From the NCBI GenBank assembly GCA_013339765.2, contig JABSTR010000974.1, positions 1 through 64,000 of the forward strand: DNA of 64,000 bases, given 5' to 3'. Position numbers and translations under genes: made by a program. The first letter of the stretch is position 1; every line of letters begins with the position of its first letter. The notes beneath the pieces were generated by a model, which saw only the letters and a program-made list of their open reading frames with translations, had not been told where the DNA came from and ran no database searches. The DNA comes from Haemaphysalis longicornis (lineage: Eukaryota > Arthropoda > Arachnida > Ixodida > Ixodidae). Of this stretch, positions 52,926 through 63,117 are shown in pieces.

Positions 52926-53599
52926 GTAAGCGCCGTAAGAACACGTCGTTACTTCGTCTCTCCGATCGTCTGCAGCTTTTTTTGCGTCCTAACAGCAGAC
53001 GACGCGACGATTGTGTTTGATCGACCCCGTAACTCGTTCCTTACCAGTGACGTCACCACGAGGATTTCGTGCGACAGAGGGAACGGCATTGCCTATCAAT
53101 TGCTATCCGAACAACTTTAGCTGGAATTCGTGCGGTGCGAACTTCGACGAGTGGCTTCACTGCCAGCGAGGTGATTCCCTGTGTTAGTCGTGGCTGTGTG
53201 TGGCTGGTGTGAGTGGCTTGTTTGTTCGTTGTTTTTTTTTTCGTCGGCACGTTCGTTAACCACCGACTGGGCCGGCGGACTGTCGAGCGACCTCCAACCA
53301 CCGAGCCCCGCTCGCATCGACCAGTAAGTGCATTGTTTATTCACGACGCCGCCTTGCGTAACAGAACAGGCGGGAACACAGGAAGAAAAGTGTTGTCCCG
53401 TCATACGTGTTGTGCCGCGCGGCTTTCAGCGGTAATTGCGTGTGTTTGCGTGGCAGTATTTCTCGCGCCGGTGCCAGCGGCCTCGATGACAACAGGCTGT
53501 GCCATTGTGCCAAATAGAAAGCGTGGATTGAGATGACCGTCCCGGTGGAAGTGGCGCACCTGTCGAAAGAAACAGATACAGCATTTCTCTACGCGTTAC

Positions 53600-53880
53600 G
53601 GTACTGTTCTTTCAACACGAAAGTGTTTTATTCCCGGATACACGAAGACTTCGCTGACGCGATATCCGTCACGGAAGTGACGCCAGTACAACGAAGCAAG
53701 CGGCCAGTAAAGGGTGCACCCCTGCACACAGGTCTTCTTGCGGGGAAGCAACCTCTAGTACTAAAAGTGCGTAATGCTGAGGGTTGTTCGTTTTCTGGTT
53801 TTATGCCAGGATACCCCAAGATTTCACTAACGTTATAATTGTCACGAAAATGACGCCAGTGCACCTTTGCCGAAGCGACC
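53600..53880 (+). repeat. Imperfect duplication of about 170 bp
   Basis: The block at about 53617-53690 (TTTTATTCCCGGATACACGA ... GACGCCAGTACA) resembles the block at about 53790-53865 (TTTTATGCCAGGATACCCCA ... GACGCCAGTGCA). Translations are alike (RIHEDFADAISVTEVTPVQ / RIPQDFTNVIIVTKMTPVH) although in different frames, so the similarity is DNA-level. Confidence 0.6.
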
Positions 53881-56337
53881 CGATAGCAGGATGTCGCTCG
53901 CCAAGCACACCCACAAGACAGCCGCCGACCCGCAAATCATGCTCAGCTGCAAATTTCGCTGCAGATTTCACTTTCGTGTTTTATTGATTCCTATGACAGA
54001 GGAATCAACCGCAGTTTTTTTTTCTTAACTTTGCTCAAAACTACTAGCAAATTGGCTCGCTGAAAAAAAAGATTGGGCGAGCAGATACATGATTAAACAT
54101 ATCACAAGCAGGGGTAAATTAGTTATCCCTATTTAGCAATTTGTTTATCTTTCACCGGCAACCTTTCCACGTGATATCGTCCGCGCTGTTTGTATCACCC
54201 GTAGCCGCTGTTTTTCTTCTTTTCCTTTGAATACATGCGTGCCCTAAAAAGGCAGTGAGTTCAGTGAAAACTGTCAGTTGTTAGCCAGCGCTGTGGCTAT
54301 TTGTAGCCTGCTCCTTGTGTCCCGTAATTTCGCGCTGTTTACCTTATGATTTTTCAAATTGGCTTGCCTGTCGGTCATGTCATGCAAAGTCGCAATTTTA
54401 CAGCTTCTCTTCAAATGTTCCCAACTACGACGTTTGCCTTTGTTCATGTGGACCGCTGCGGTACTCCTAACGACTTCACGTGCAATTGTGAACAGGTCGC
54501 CGCAGGTATTACTGACGCAAGACAGAAAAGTTCAATTCGAAGCAGACTAGATAGCGCGAAACCACTTCAAGCAAACCGTACCTGCGGGGGTCATGAAGAC
54601 AAAATACAAGTTTGCGTCATTAAAAAGGCGGTCTTGTGGCGATAACAACAATACCAGTTTTATCTCATGCTTCAAACAAAGTTTCCAGATATTAAAAAAA
54701 ACAGATTCAATAGTGGCCACTCCCTTAGTCACTTTGCGGCGATTTTCGTATAACGTAAAAGAATTTTGTTTGTGCAATTAGCAGACGCCGACCGAAGGCA
54801 CTACAAAAAACTAGACTGCAAGATTCTAGTGCGTCCTCTACCTCCGTTTAATTGTATCACTTGAATGCTAACGCTTAGTTAACGCACTCACAAATATGCT
54901 TTAATGCCAGCCCATACAACGTCACTCCTGTCCATATTACGTCACTAAGGTGCGAGATTTGAAAGTTCTTCAATATTTCTTTCATTCTTTTTGTTAAAGA
55001 AGTCTTCCGCGTCTGAAATTAAGCTGAGTGCGTCACCAAAGTGTAGTTCTTTCAACCTGAACAGCGCTCTATTTCGTCTTCATGGCCCCTTGAATCGATG
55101 AGTACTCGTGCCGCACGTGAAAAAAACAAAAATATGAGAACGCAATGAGCGAATGCTGAAAATACACTGCATTTGGAAGTCACAGCAAAGTTATTCTCCC
55201 CGTTTCCTAGCATCAGTAAAGCATTTTTTACCTTAATTAGTCAGGCGGGCTGAAATCAGACACGCAGTGTTCCAGCGATTTAACCGCCAACATCTGCAGC
55301 CCGCCCACAGAGCATGCGGAATACACAGTTGGTAGAAACATCCTCTCAAAAATGGTCTCATCCGTGTTAATCTACGACCATGTCACTGGTATCACCAGTC
55401 GCATCAAAGTATTGCAAGAGAACAGCAATATTCATGTAATTTGTGTGGCGTCGAATGCCCGGTTGCTGTTCTATTCCGCCTTGAGCAATGCTTTTTTTTT
55501 TTTTGTCTACGCCCGCCTCGTACTTTTGAGTTGCTGATGCGTGAGAAAGACCGGGCGTGGCATTGGTGCACTTGAGCGACTGTGTAATGAAGGCGCCCAC
55601 TCATGCAAGCCAAAGACAGCATTGACTTCGACTCTTCAACGTGCTTAGTAGACGTTTATTGGGAGGACGATGTTTGTTATTCAGACTCCCGAACCGGCTG
55701 TTCTTTAGCCAAGCATGCTCATCTCTAATACACTTCTGCATAAAACGCAATGCACCAAAATGGTCGATAAATTGCACGTGTAGTAAAGTGCTTGCTTCAC
55801 CTGAAATAGGCCGTGTATACTAATTTCAGACATATACACGGACTACAGCTCATGAAAAGCCGCGTAGCAAGGATCTCGCATACGGTTGGTTTGGGCAGGC
55901 GTTTAAGTTTCTGGAATTCATAGTTGTTCTTTTTTTAAGCTTCGGCTGGGGCTTGTGCTCTTGTATCATACTGCAAGAAAAGTTGATGCATACATTTGGT
56001 AAAATTTCAACAATTTTTGCACGCAAGCTGTACACGTATTTTCTTCGGCTCGTTCGACCACACAAGATACCCAGAAGATTTCGGTACACGTAAAAAAAAA
56101 TTTTTCTGCTGCATATTCAACCTCTCACATAATTAATTACCTGACATTACTCATTCATTGTATACCTCCACTGCCTTCTAATGCGTGTAACCCCCGCGGC
56201 TTCCACTTGCATTCCTGACCTTCCGCTGTTTCCGCGTTCAGTGCTTTCCCGCCGACAGCCTCAATCCGCAGCAAAGCACGCTTTACAGGTTGCGACGCTC
56301 CGTCGACGATTTGTTGGCACGACTGGGAATGAGATTT
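53881..56337. other. Unassigned AT-rich sequence
   Basis: Short open frames only; no motifs recognised. A T-run lies at 55492-55505. Confidence 0.35.
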
Positions 56338-56385
56338 AAAAAAAAATAGTGGTCTTTATTGGGTTACTTAAACCGAAAACTTTTG

Positions 56386-56448
<63 letters not shown>

Positions 56449-56990
56449 CCTCGATATAATCACCCGGCCAAGAGATAAGGTAATTTTCTAACGAGGACTT
56501 TATGCAGACCAAAACTTTCCAAACTAAGAAATCTGGTGCCATACTTGATACTTGGCAACATTGTTGAGCAAAAAATAAATAAATAAATCTACACGCAAGA
56601 CATATTTGATTCGAAAGCTCTATACATCATAGATACTAGGAGAGTTTTTTTATTTGAAAATAGATGCGTGCTTGATATTTGTGGCTGCAAAAAATGGCGC
56701 GTTGAAAAGGGTGTTTTGAGCAAAAATACAAAAAAAAGGATCGCGCCTAAACCTATACCTCGTACCGGCATTCCAAGTCCATCAGTAACAAGATATTCCA
56801 ATAGGTGGCACGCGAGAAGGGAAACGCGGGAAACCTGAATTCACTCCAGTGAACCTCTATCGTGAAAGGAGTGCGACTGGAGGCAAAGTGCCTGATCGTT
56901 GAGCAGGAAAGAGAAGACAGGTGTTTACGTAGCATAGGCGGTCTTTTGAGGACATTTGTGCCGAAGCGAGCAGATTCGCGGCCACTTTTC
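56338..56990 (+). repeat. (GTCT)n-family repeat, diverged copy
   Basis: Starts AGTGGTCTTTATTGGGTTAC, then AAACTTTTGGTCTGTCTGTC and a long pure (GTCT)n run (56382-56444), then TCACCCGGCCAAG. It ends GGTCTTTTGAGGACATTTGT and AGCAGATTCGCGGCCACTTT. Same orientation as 6546-7316 but clearly older, apart from the expanded microsatellite. Confidence 0.75.
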
Positions 56991-57815
56991 GTGCATGGCG
57001 TCCCCTTGGTCCTGACGTCAGCTGTAGGCTCTGTGGTCCGCTACACTTCCAATGGTGTGGCCTCAGTGTCCGTGCTCGGCCCGCTTTGATGCTCGACTAA
57101 AAATTCGTCTTCGCTCATTCGTGCTGCGAGCTCCCGAACCCAATTAAGAGGTACTAGCTTTGTCCCACAAAAATTATCCCCATCAAGGTAACTGTTTATT
57201 TTCGCACCCTATTTACGAGTCGAATGACCAGAGCTGCCTATTAAGCGGCCATGAAGAGAAAAAATACAGCTTGGATTAATTTGAAAGAACTACGATTCGC
57301 TTAGCTCAACTCCAGACATGAAAGGCGTTTTTAACCGAAGAAAGCAAGAAGTATTAAAATCTTTGAAATTTCGCGCTACAGCGACATGTTATGGGCAGGC
57401 GGGACCGTAATATGGCCCAGCGCTAAGAACATACTCACCAGTGCGTTTAGGGCATGTTAGCATTTCAGTGATGCGATTAAACTGAACTAGAGGCCCGCTA
57501 CGATCACCCAGCCGTGTTGTCTTAGGGATGGCTTAGGCCGGAGGTCACCAATCGAACAAACAAGACTTTCGACGTCATAGAAATTGAAAAGCGGCCAGAG
57601 AGTCGGCACTGCTCCGTATGTTTGCTTTCATATCTACATTGTTTTTTCTAAGTTTGTAGTAAAACTAATATCATCCTCAGTGGGACAAAGCCGCTTTTCA
57701 AATGAACCAAACTTGTATTTTGGTTTTCGTGGCTCCTCTAAACTGCGCCGGCTTTATCAACGTATCCTTGTCAGCTGTCAGGAAGACCCGTATGAGTAGC
57801 CTCTATGGCTGTGCC
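56991..57815. other. Unassigned sequence
   Basis: No gene recognised. Confidence 0.35.
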
Positions 57816-58195
57816 GCCAAGGACAAGGCAGTCAGCGTCTACGCCCGCATCATCAGCACCGTCATCAACAGTAACGACAGCCTAAATAGGTCCTTTGCAA
57901 GACAAAGGCGTCTCCCATTGACCTGTGACTGCTTCTATCCTGAGCTGCTAGAGTCCATTCCCCGCCTTTGAATGTCCTTATTTCGTCCTTCCAAAGAGCA
58001 ATTAGCCTCACCCTTCTTTTATACCCGTCTCTCGGTGGCCACTCCTCTACCCTGGTGGTCCAACGGCTGCCACTTTGTCTTACCACGTGGTCTACCCAAC
58101 AATCGCATCGCGAAGCAGAAAATAAAAGGTACGTTTGGAGTGTCATCGCTGTCTTGTATCTTTGGACAGGGAGCAACTGGGCTGGTTGGGGCATG
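57816..58195 (-). pseudogene. RTE-type LINE 3' end
   Basis: The minus-strand frame ending at 57865 reads LIALWKDEIRTFKGGEWTLA, then AQDRSSHRSMGDAFVLQRTY. This is the C-terminus of RTE ORF2 (W.DEI...G..W...AQDR..R.MGEAFVLQ). It is followed by GATGATG-rich sequence, the usual RTE tail. 5'-truncated. Confidence 0.75.
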
Positions 58196-58667
58196 TTAAA
58201 ACGGGATTAAACAGCGCAAACTGACGGGACGCTTAGTAGGAGACACGCGAGCAGCGCTGACTAACTGTGCGTCCCGTTAGTTCGCGCCGTTTTATCCGGG
58301 TTTTTATTGTGTACTTCATAGAAAAATATTTTTTGTATACGGGTATTCACAAGGTTGCCGAGGCAACTGCTTGCTCAGAATGTTCAGCAGCTCACGTAAT
58401 GCCCTGCCGAGTCCCCAGCTTCGTCCTCCCCTTCTACCTGCTGCGTGAAAAACTGCCAGAAGCGATATTCCGTTGCGAGATAGGTACAAGCCAGGTACTT
58501 TAGGTGCGATGTATAACGCTAGTTAAACGTGCTGCTACGCCGTGCCCGGGCCACAAACAGAACTATAAGATACCAAACCACACTTATTTAGGAAAACAAC
58601 GCGTTAGAGCGGCCTAAAAGAACGTTTAATTGATAGATAGATAACTGATGTAGGCAAAAACTCCGAA
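58196..58667. other. Unassigned sequence
   Basis: ACGGGATTAAACAGCGCAAA (58201) and AGTTCGCGCCGTTTTATCCG (58280) form a short inverted match: TTAACGGGATTAAA...GGCGCGAAC-type ends. Nothing else seen. Confidence 0.35.
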
Positions 58668-58742
58668 CACTGCTGGGGCTCGAACCGAGGTCATTCGCTC
58701 GAAAACCCGTGATTTTGCCCCTAGACTACACGAGCCAAACAG
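58668..58742 (-). ncRNA. tRNA-derived sequence
   Basis: On the minus strand TGGCTCGTGTAGTCTAGGGG resembles a box A region, and GGTTCGAGCCCC is a near-consensus box B about 40 nt later. The acceptor stem does not pair, so this is a tRNA pseudogene or SINE head, not a functional tRNA. Confidence 0.5.
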
Positions 58743-59439
58743 TGGAGTTGTTTTGGCAGTTGGTAGAAAAAGAATAGAAATGAGGTTTCAAGGCAAACAG
58801 CAGGTGTCGCTGGGTTCCTTCAGGATGCACTGCGCTTGTTTGCACAGGCGAACAGAAGCTCGTACACCACAATTAGTCAGTTCCTTCGGTGTTCATGCGT
58901 TCATATTGGCAGCTCGAAGCCAGCCACAGATTCTAGAGCATATTTGTTCGGCCCAGTACCTAGCCTAAAGCCTCAGCAGAACATCAAGGTAATTTTCCCG
59001 CCAACGCCGATTTCCGCATGTTGCTATTAAAATTCTTAAAGGTTTAGGAATGCTTCGCAGGCTCACAAGAAGTTCGTAGATACGTTTGCTTCCAACTACA
59101 GTCACTTTTCTTTCAAACCGTCTTTTTCTTGGGCTGAAGAGATGTTAGATTTTGTTCAGAGCTTGCAGTTGGAAGAAAACTCGCGTTCCGGGTACCAAGA
59201 CGTCAGTATACCTTCTTTTTATCTCCTGCGGCCTGGGTCTTTGTTATTTTTTCAATAATCATTTCCGACCAGACGGCTGGCGGTAGAAGCCTCGGTTTTG
59301 CTTCCTTTGGGACTACACGCAAAAACAATGGTACAGCCAAGAAGCGTGGTACGTATGCAAATACTTGGCAGACGTTTGAGCAACGCAATTGAGGAACAGC
59401 ACAGACAACGTTGTCCGTCGCACTTCCGGGTGGATTACT
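58743..59439. other. Unassigned sequence
   Basis: No gene recognised. Confidence 0.35.
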
Positions 59440-59663
59440 AGCCGCGGTGGCTCAGTGACTGAGGCGCTGTGCTGCTGGGCCTAAGGACACTGCGTGTTCT
59501 ATTCCAGGATATGGCACGCGCTTTTCTAATGGAGGCGACAAGCGAAAACATCCGTGTGTTCGAGATTTGGGCGCGCGTTAAGGATCCCCAGGGTGTCAAA
59601 ATTAATCCGGAGCCCTTCACTGCGGCACGCTTTATCGCCTGCGTAGGGTCGGCGCTTTAAACA
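59440..59663 (+). mobile_element. Ruka-like SINE, diverged full-length copy
   Basis: Head AGCCGCGGTGGCTCAGTGAC (box A intact); box B mutated to TGTTCTATTCC. Body GGAGGCGACAAGCGAAAACA, GCGCGTTAAGGATCCCCAGG, AATTAATCCGGAGCCCTTCA, ending GGCGCTTTAAAC. No (CAAT)n tail. Confidence 0.85.
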
Positions 59664-59743
59664 AGGCGCAGCCTTTTGGAGGCCGTCTCTGGGCTGAGCC
59701 GGTTGTCGGCCTAACCGAGGGAACGATAGTCTGGTCCGACGAG

Positions 59744-60512
59744 TGAAAGAAAAAATTGGCCGCGTATCTGCTCCTTTCGTTGCAAATATCGTCAAAAGAC
59801 GATAGTCTTTATCGACTTTTGCCAAGTAAATGCCTCCCTTCGCTTTCCCGCTCACCTCTCATGTTGTTCCTGTTGCGTCGCGCTCCTCCCAAGGTAAAGA
59901 CGCCATAGGTTTGCTTAAATCATTTTAAATTTCCCGCGTTCCACTGCTCCAAACCGGGTGCTCGATGGCAACGCTGCCATACGGCGAAGACGCGCGTGAA
60001 TCGAGGCGGCCTACTTCATCGTTCATAGGACCGCGTTTCCCTACTCCATGTGCGTTGCAAGCAGAACGTGGAAACTATCTAGTGGAACCTTGCGTAACTG
60101 TTGCCGGTTGATTTCTTAAAATGGCGCGAGAAGCTATAGTGGCGCGGGCGACAGCAGGCGACGGCGGAGGGAATTTTTTTTCTGCAGTTGATGAAGTATT
60201 TAATTTCGAAAAAGCCAAGCATGTATGGTTTTTTTATAAAGGAACACTGCAAATATCACTTCTGTATTAATTTGTTGTCTTATATTTGCGTAATGTCTTG
60301 TTCTTCTTCAACAATGTTGACAAGTATGAACATTACACCGGACTTAGACGGGTAGATTTAGCTGTGACTATATAAGACTATTGTGCAGGCATTGTTTTAC
60401 TTTGGCCGGTTGGCTGAATCGAGTCACAGACAGACAGACGGACAGACATACAGACAGACAGACCAAAATTTCTGGGTTTAAGTAGCCCAAGAAACACTAT
60501 CGTCTTTAAAAT
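59744..60512 (-). repeat. (GTCT)n-family repeat, near-complete copy
   Basis: Inverse of 6546-7316 with high similarity throughout. Terminal motifs CAAAAGACGATAGTCTTTAT (near 59790) and AGAAACACTATCGTCTTTAA (near 60490). Ends AAAATTGGCCGCGTATCTGC at about 59753. The interior contains AGTAAATGCCTCCCTTCGCT, CGTTCCACTGCTCCAAACCG, GCAAGCAGAACGTGGAAACT, a CGCGGGCGACAGCAGG block and TTTACTTTGGCCGG before the GACA/GTCT tract. No protein-coding capacity, no LTR, no poly-A. Paired terminal inverted motifs suggest a non-autonomous DNA element, class unknown. Confidence 0.75.
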
Positions 60513-61105
60513 CGAACGATAAAAGAAAGCAGAGGAGGAGAGTGTCGCGAAAATGGGAGGGGAGGGCGGTTCGCCGTGGCGGCGGGAGTCAGCGTTCTCC
60601 GAAAGTGTGCGGTAGGGGTAGGGAGGGGGCAGTATGATGTGCCCGCACGAGGCGCTCGACAGCGCGACCCTTGGCAAATACGTGAGGGGAAGGGTGCGCG
60701 TGACTATGATGTGCGTTCGCTTAGGGCGCAGTTCGCGGTCCCTTCCTGAGACGCACTTCGCGCCGCCGACGCAGAGGCTCATAATCGCTGCCGCCGAGAG
60801 AACCCACGAGTGAGTGCTGCCTCAGCGCACTGCTGCTGCGCCCAAATATCGCATTACGGAGTATCATAATCGCCAGCCAATTTTTTTTTTCTAACGTAAC
60901 CATCAATACCGCAACGACGAACCGATACTTTCACCTCTTACGGTTGTGACAAGCTTGAAGCAGAATCCATAATTACTCTCTTACGGCTGGCAGCTATCAC
61001 CACAAAACTCGAGAAAAATTCTGCCTATTATATGAATCTTAAGAACGTAAGCGGAGAAAATAATGGGTACAAGAACTTTATTGGGACTGTTTTAGGGATA
61101 AAGTG
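60513..61105. other. Unassigned sequence
   Basis: CpG-rich between 60540 and 60850, with minus-strand open frames but no recognised motif. Confidence 0.35.
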
Positions 61106-61178
61106 TAAATCAGATGAGATTTGAACCCGGTTCTGTACGGTAACAGCCCCATGCGCTACTGACTGCGCTATCTCCGCA
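61106..61178 (-). ncRNA. tRNA-derived sequence
   Basis: On the minus strand GATAGCGCAGTCAGTAGCGC is a near-consensus box A region and GGGTTCAAATCTC a box B. The T-stem and acceptor stem do not pair, so a pseudogene or SINE head is likely. Confidence 0.5.
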
Positions 61179-61866
61179 TGTTATCAGCGGGTGAACAAAG
61201 CTGTCCTGTTCCTGTCTTCGGGGAACATGTGCAGTTCGGGAATGCGCAGGAATCGGCAGACCGCTTCACAAAACTCACAAAACTATCCACTGTAAACGTA
61301 AAGGTTGTAGTATAGTGCGTGCCACGTGACACATGAACGTGACGGCTCGTGAGTAGAACACCGGCTGCTAGGATACTTGTTTCCAGGAATTAACCTCTGG
61401 CGGGTGCCAGTCGGCTTGCCGACAAAATTGACACGGTAAAACGAAGAAACCACCGAGAAGAAAAAGACGCATACACGGTGCAGCACACAAGAAGCCAGTC
61501 TAAGTAATTAACATCGAAAGACAAGGAAACAAAAACGAAGAAAGCGATGCACATGCGATTTTGCGCTAAAAAGTCGTTAATTATTATCGCCTGGATTTCG
61601 CCTTCAACACATGTAAGCAGACTTCAGTGCAACCGATTTGTTTTTCTGGCTAGTATGCACGAAGTGCGCTCGCGGAGCAGCCCTCATGTTTCCATCTGCG
61701 CAGGTTCGCAGTCTTTCGCCACAAAAACTTAATGGCCACAGAAACAAGCCTCCAGAGTTATCGCTGAAAAATATCGACGAGGCCCGATGAAGGAGAATGG
61801 TCAGCATTTTTTTATTACTTGGGCTTTGCATATTGCTCTGCGCACGCCTTCTCTTCTGTACTTGGA
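61179..61866. other. Unassigned sequence
   Basis: No gene recognised. Confidence 0.35.
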
Positions 61867-62047
61867 GCGCCGCGGTGGCTCAGTGGATAAGGCGTTGTGC
61901 GGCTGAGCCGAAAGACGCGTTTCGGCTGGAGACCAAAAGCGCAAACGCCCGTGTGTCGAGATTTCAGCTCATTTTAAAGATTCGCAGGTGGTCAAAATTA
62001 ATTCGTATCCATACACAACGGCCAGCCTCAATGTAGCTTTAGCCCAT
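61867..62047 (+). mobile_element. Ruka-like SINE, internally deleted
   Basis: Head GCCGCGGTGGCTCAGTGGAT (box A), but box B and the adjoining GGCGGCCGC segment are replaced by CGTTTCGGCTGGAG. Body AAAGCGCAAACGCCCGTGTG, AAAGATTCGCAGGTGGTCAA, AATTAATTCG. The tail is degenerate. Confidence 0.8.
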
Positions 62048-62260
62048 TAATCCCCACAATTTAACCCTCTTTGCTTGTACATGTTCGCGCTGCTCTTGCA
62101 CTTTCGCAGTTCCCCGCACCTTTTCATCAGTTCTGTGAAAGAGCAGCTTTCCTGCAGATTTATATCCTGCCACTAATAATGTCACTTATAAGGCGCGTTT
62201 ACTGTGCGCAATAACATTCCCAACTTTTATGTGGACAGACAGCTTTCTTAGGGGTATATT

Positions 62261-62574
62261 GTCACAAAGCCAAAAACGACACAGTTGTTTTGAAGCAAAC
62301 ACAAGTTTATTGGAGCGAACTTGTGCTACCATAACAACTCAAAAAATACACATGCGGTGAAGCAAGAGTCAACAAAGTGAAGTGCGTAGGCGAGTGTCGG
62401 GGAATCGAATACCACGGCGTTTGCTCTGCCGGAATTTATCTTTGGGCGCGAGTGTTTTTCAAACCGTCGAATTACTTCCAGAAAACTGTAGATCAAAGAA
62501 GATTATTCTAGGCGTTCGCTCCAATAGACTTTGTTGTTGCTTCACGACAACTGTGTAATCTTTGGCTTCGTGAT
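62261..62574. mobile_element. Foldback element with arms of about 60 bp
   Basis: The left arm GTCACAAAGCCAAAAACGAC ... TTTATTGGAGCGAAC (62261-62320) is matched in inverse by 62514-62574 (GTTCGCTCCAATAGACTTTG ... GATTATT). They share ACAGTTGT, TGAAGCAA and TTGGAGCGAAC. The spacer is about 190 bp. It is non-coding. The outer ends could also be read as an LTR end (AATAAA, then TGTGACA), but the second arm favours a foldback. Confidence 0.6.
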
Positions 62575-62839
62575 TATTCCAGATTATTCTAGGTTGTTGA
62601 CGTTAGTTCGAAACGCTCTCCCTATCAAAGAAGATAACACGGGCGGCATAAAAAACGAAGAATAGAACAGGCCGCTTCACTTGCCACACAGACAACGCAG
62701 ATTGCCGCAGCCGGGCAGTAAAAACAAAACATAAACAAACAAACCCAATGCAAGGTTCGCAGCAATATAGTTTAGGAATTGACTGACCACCTTTCATAGG
62801 GCTCACTGCAGTGAAACCACTTTCTATGTTTTCATCATC
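62575..62839. other. Unassigned sequence
   Basis: No gene recognised. Confidence 0.3.
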
Positions 62840-63060
62840 ATCAATAACAACAAAAAACCACAACAGTCTAATTAGGTCCACTTTAGGGCGAAGGTTGTCA
62901 CCAGTAATTTCCACAGGCTCCTTCCATGCGCGGCCTTATTATATTCTTTGCCTCCGAATTTCCTTATTTCGTCCCTCCGTAAAGCCGCGGCCTTGTCTTC
63001 TGGACCCGTTCCTTGGTGTCCGCATTGTTAGCGTGGTGTTCATCCGGGGCCAGCCTAAGT
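62840..63060 (-). pseudogene. RTE-type LINE 3' end
   Basis: In mixed frames the minus strand gives RLYGGTK, then YNKAAHGRSLWKLLVTTFAL followed by KWT, resembling the RTE C-terminal block (W..AAHDRS.WK.MGEAFALQWT). GATGATGATGAAAAC, a (GAT)n tail, follows. Older than the copies at 39350 and 57816. Confidence 0.55.
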
Positions 63061-63065
63061 CCATT

Positions 63066-63117
63066 TCTTTTTAAGCTTTTATTCATTTACACTAAAGGCC
63101 ATTACGGGTGTTACAAA
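63066..63117 (-). mobile_element. CR1-like LINE 3' end fragment
   Basis: Minus strand TGTAACACCCGTAATGGCCT then TTAGTGTAAATGAATAAAAG, matching the order of the LINE-B 3' end with a terminal AATAAA. Confidence 0.5.

Larger units (their letters stand above)
52300..53340 (+). promoter_or_regulatory. CpG-rich promoter-like region
   Basis: Much richer in CpG than its flanks. It contains CCGGAAGTGACGTCA (52379-52393), an ETS site overlapping a CRE, and a second TGACGTCA at 53048-53055. GCGCCAATCTGG near 52481 resembles a CCAAT box. No repeat is recognisable here. Together this suggests a host gene's 5' region, direction uncertain but splice signals favour plus. Confidence 0.45.

Noticed and set aside
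53533..53987. Duplicated protein domain
   Set aside because: The two similar translations are in different frames, so the likeness comes from a DNA duplication rather than a selected protein repeat.
61106..61178. Functional tRNA gene
   Set aside because: A- and B-box motifs are good, but the T-stem and acceptor stem do not pair, so no proper cloverleaf forms.
62268..62640. Solo LTR reading TGTTATC...AATAAA...TGTGACA
   Set aside because: The long inverted arm at 62514-62574 is better explained by a foldback; no primer site or purine tract is seen.
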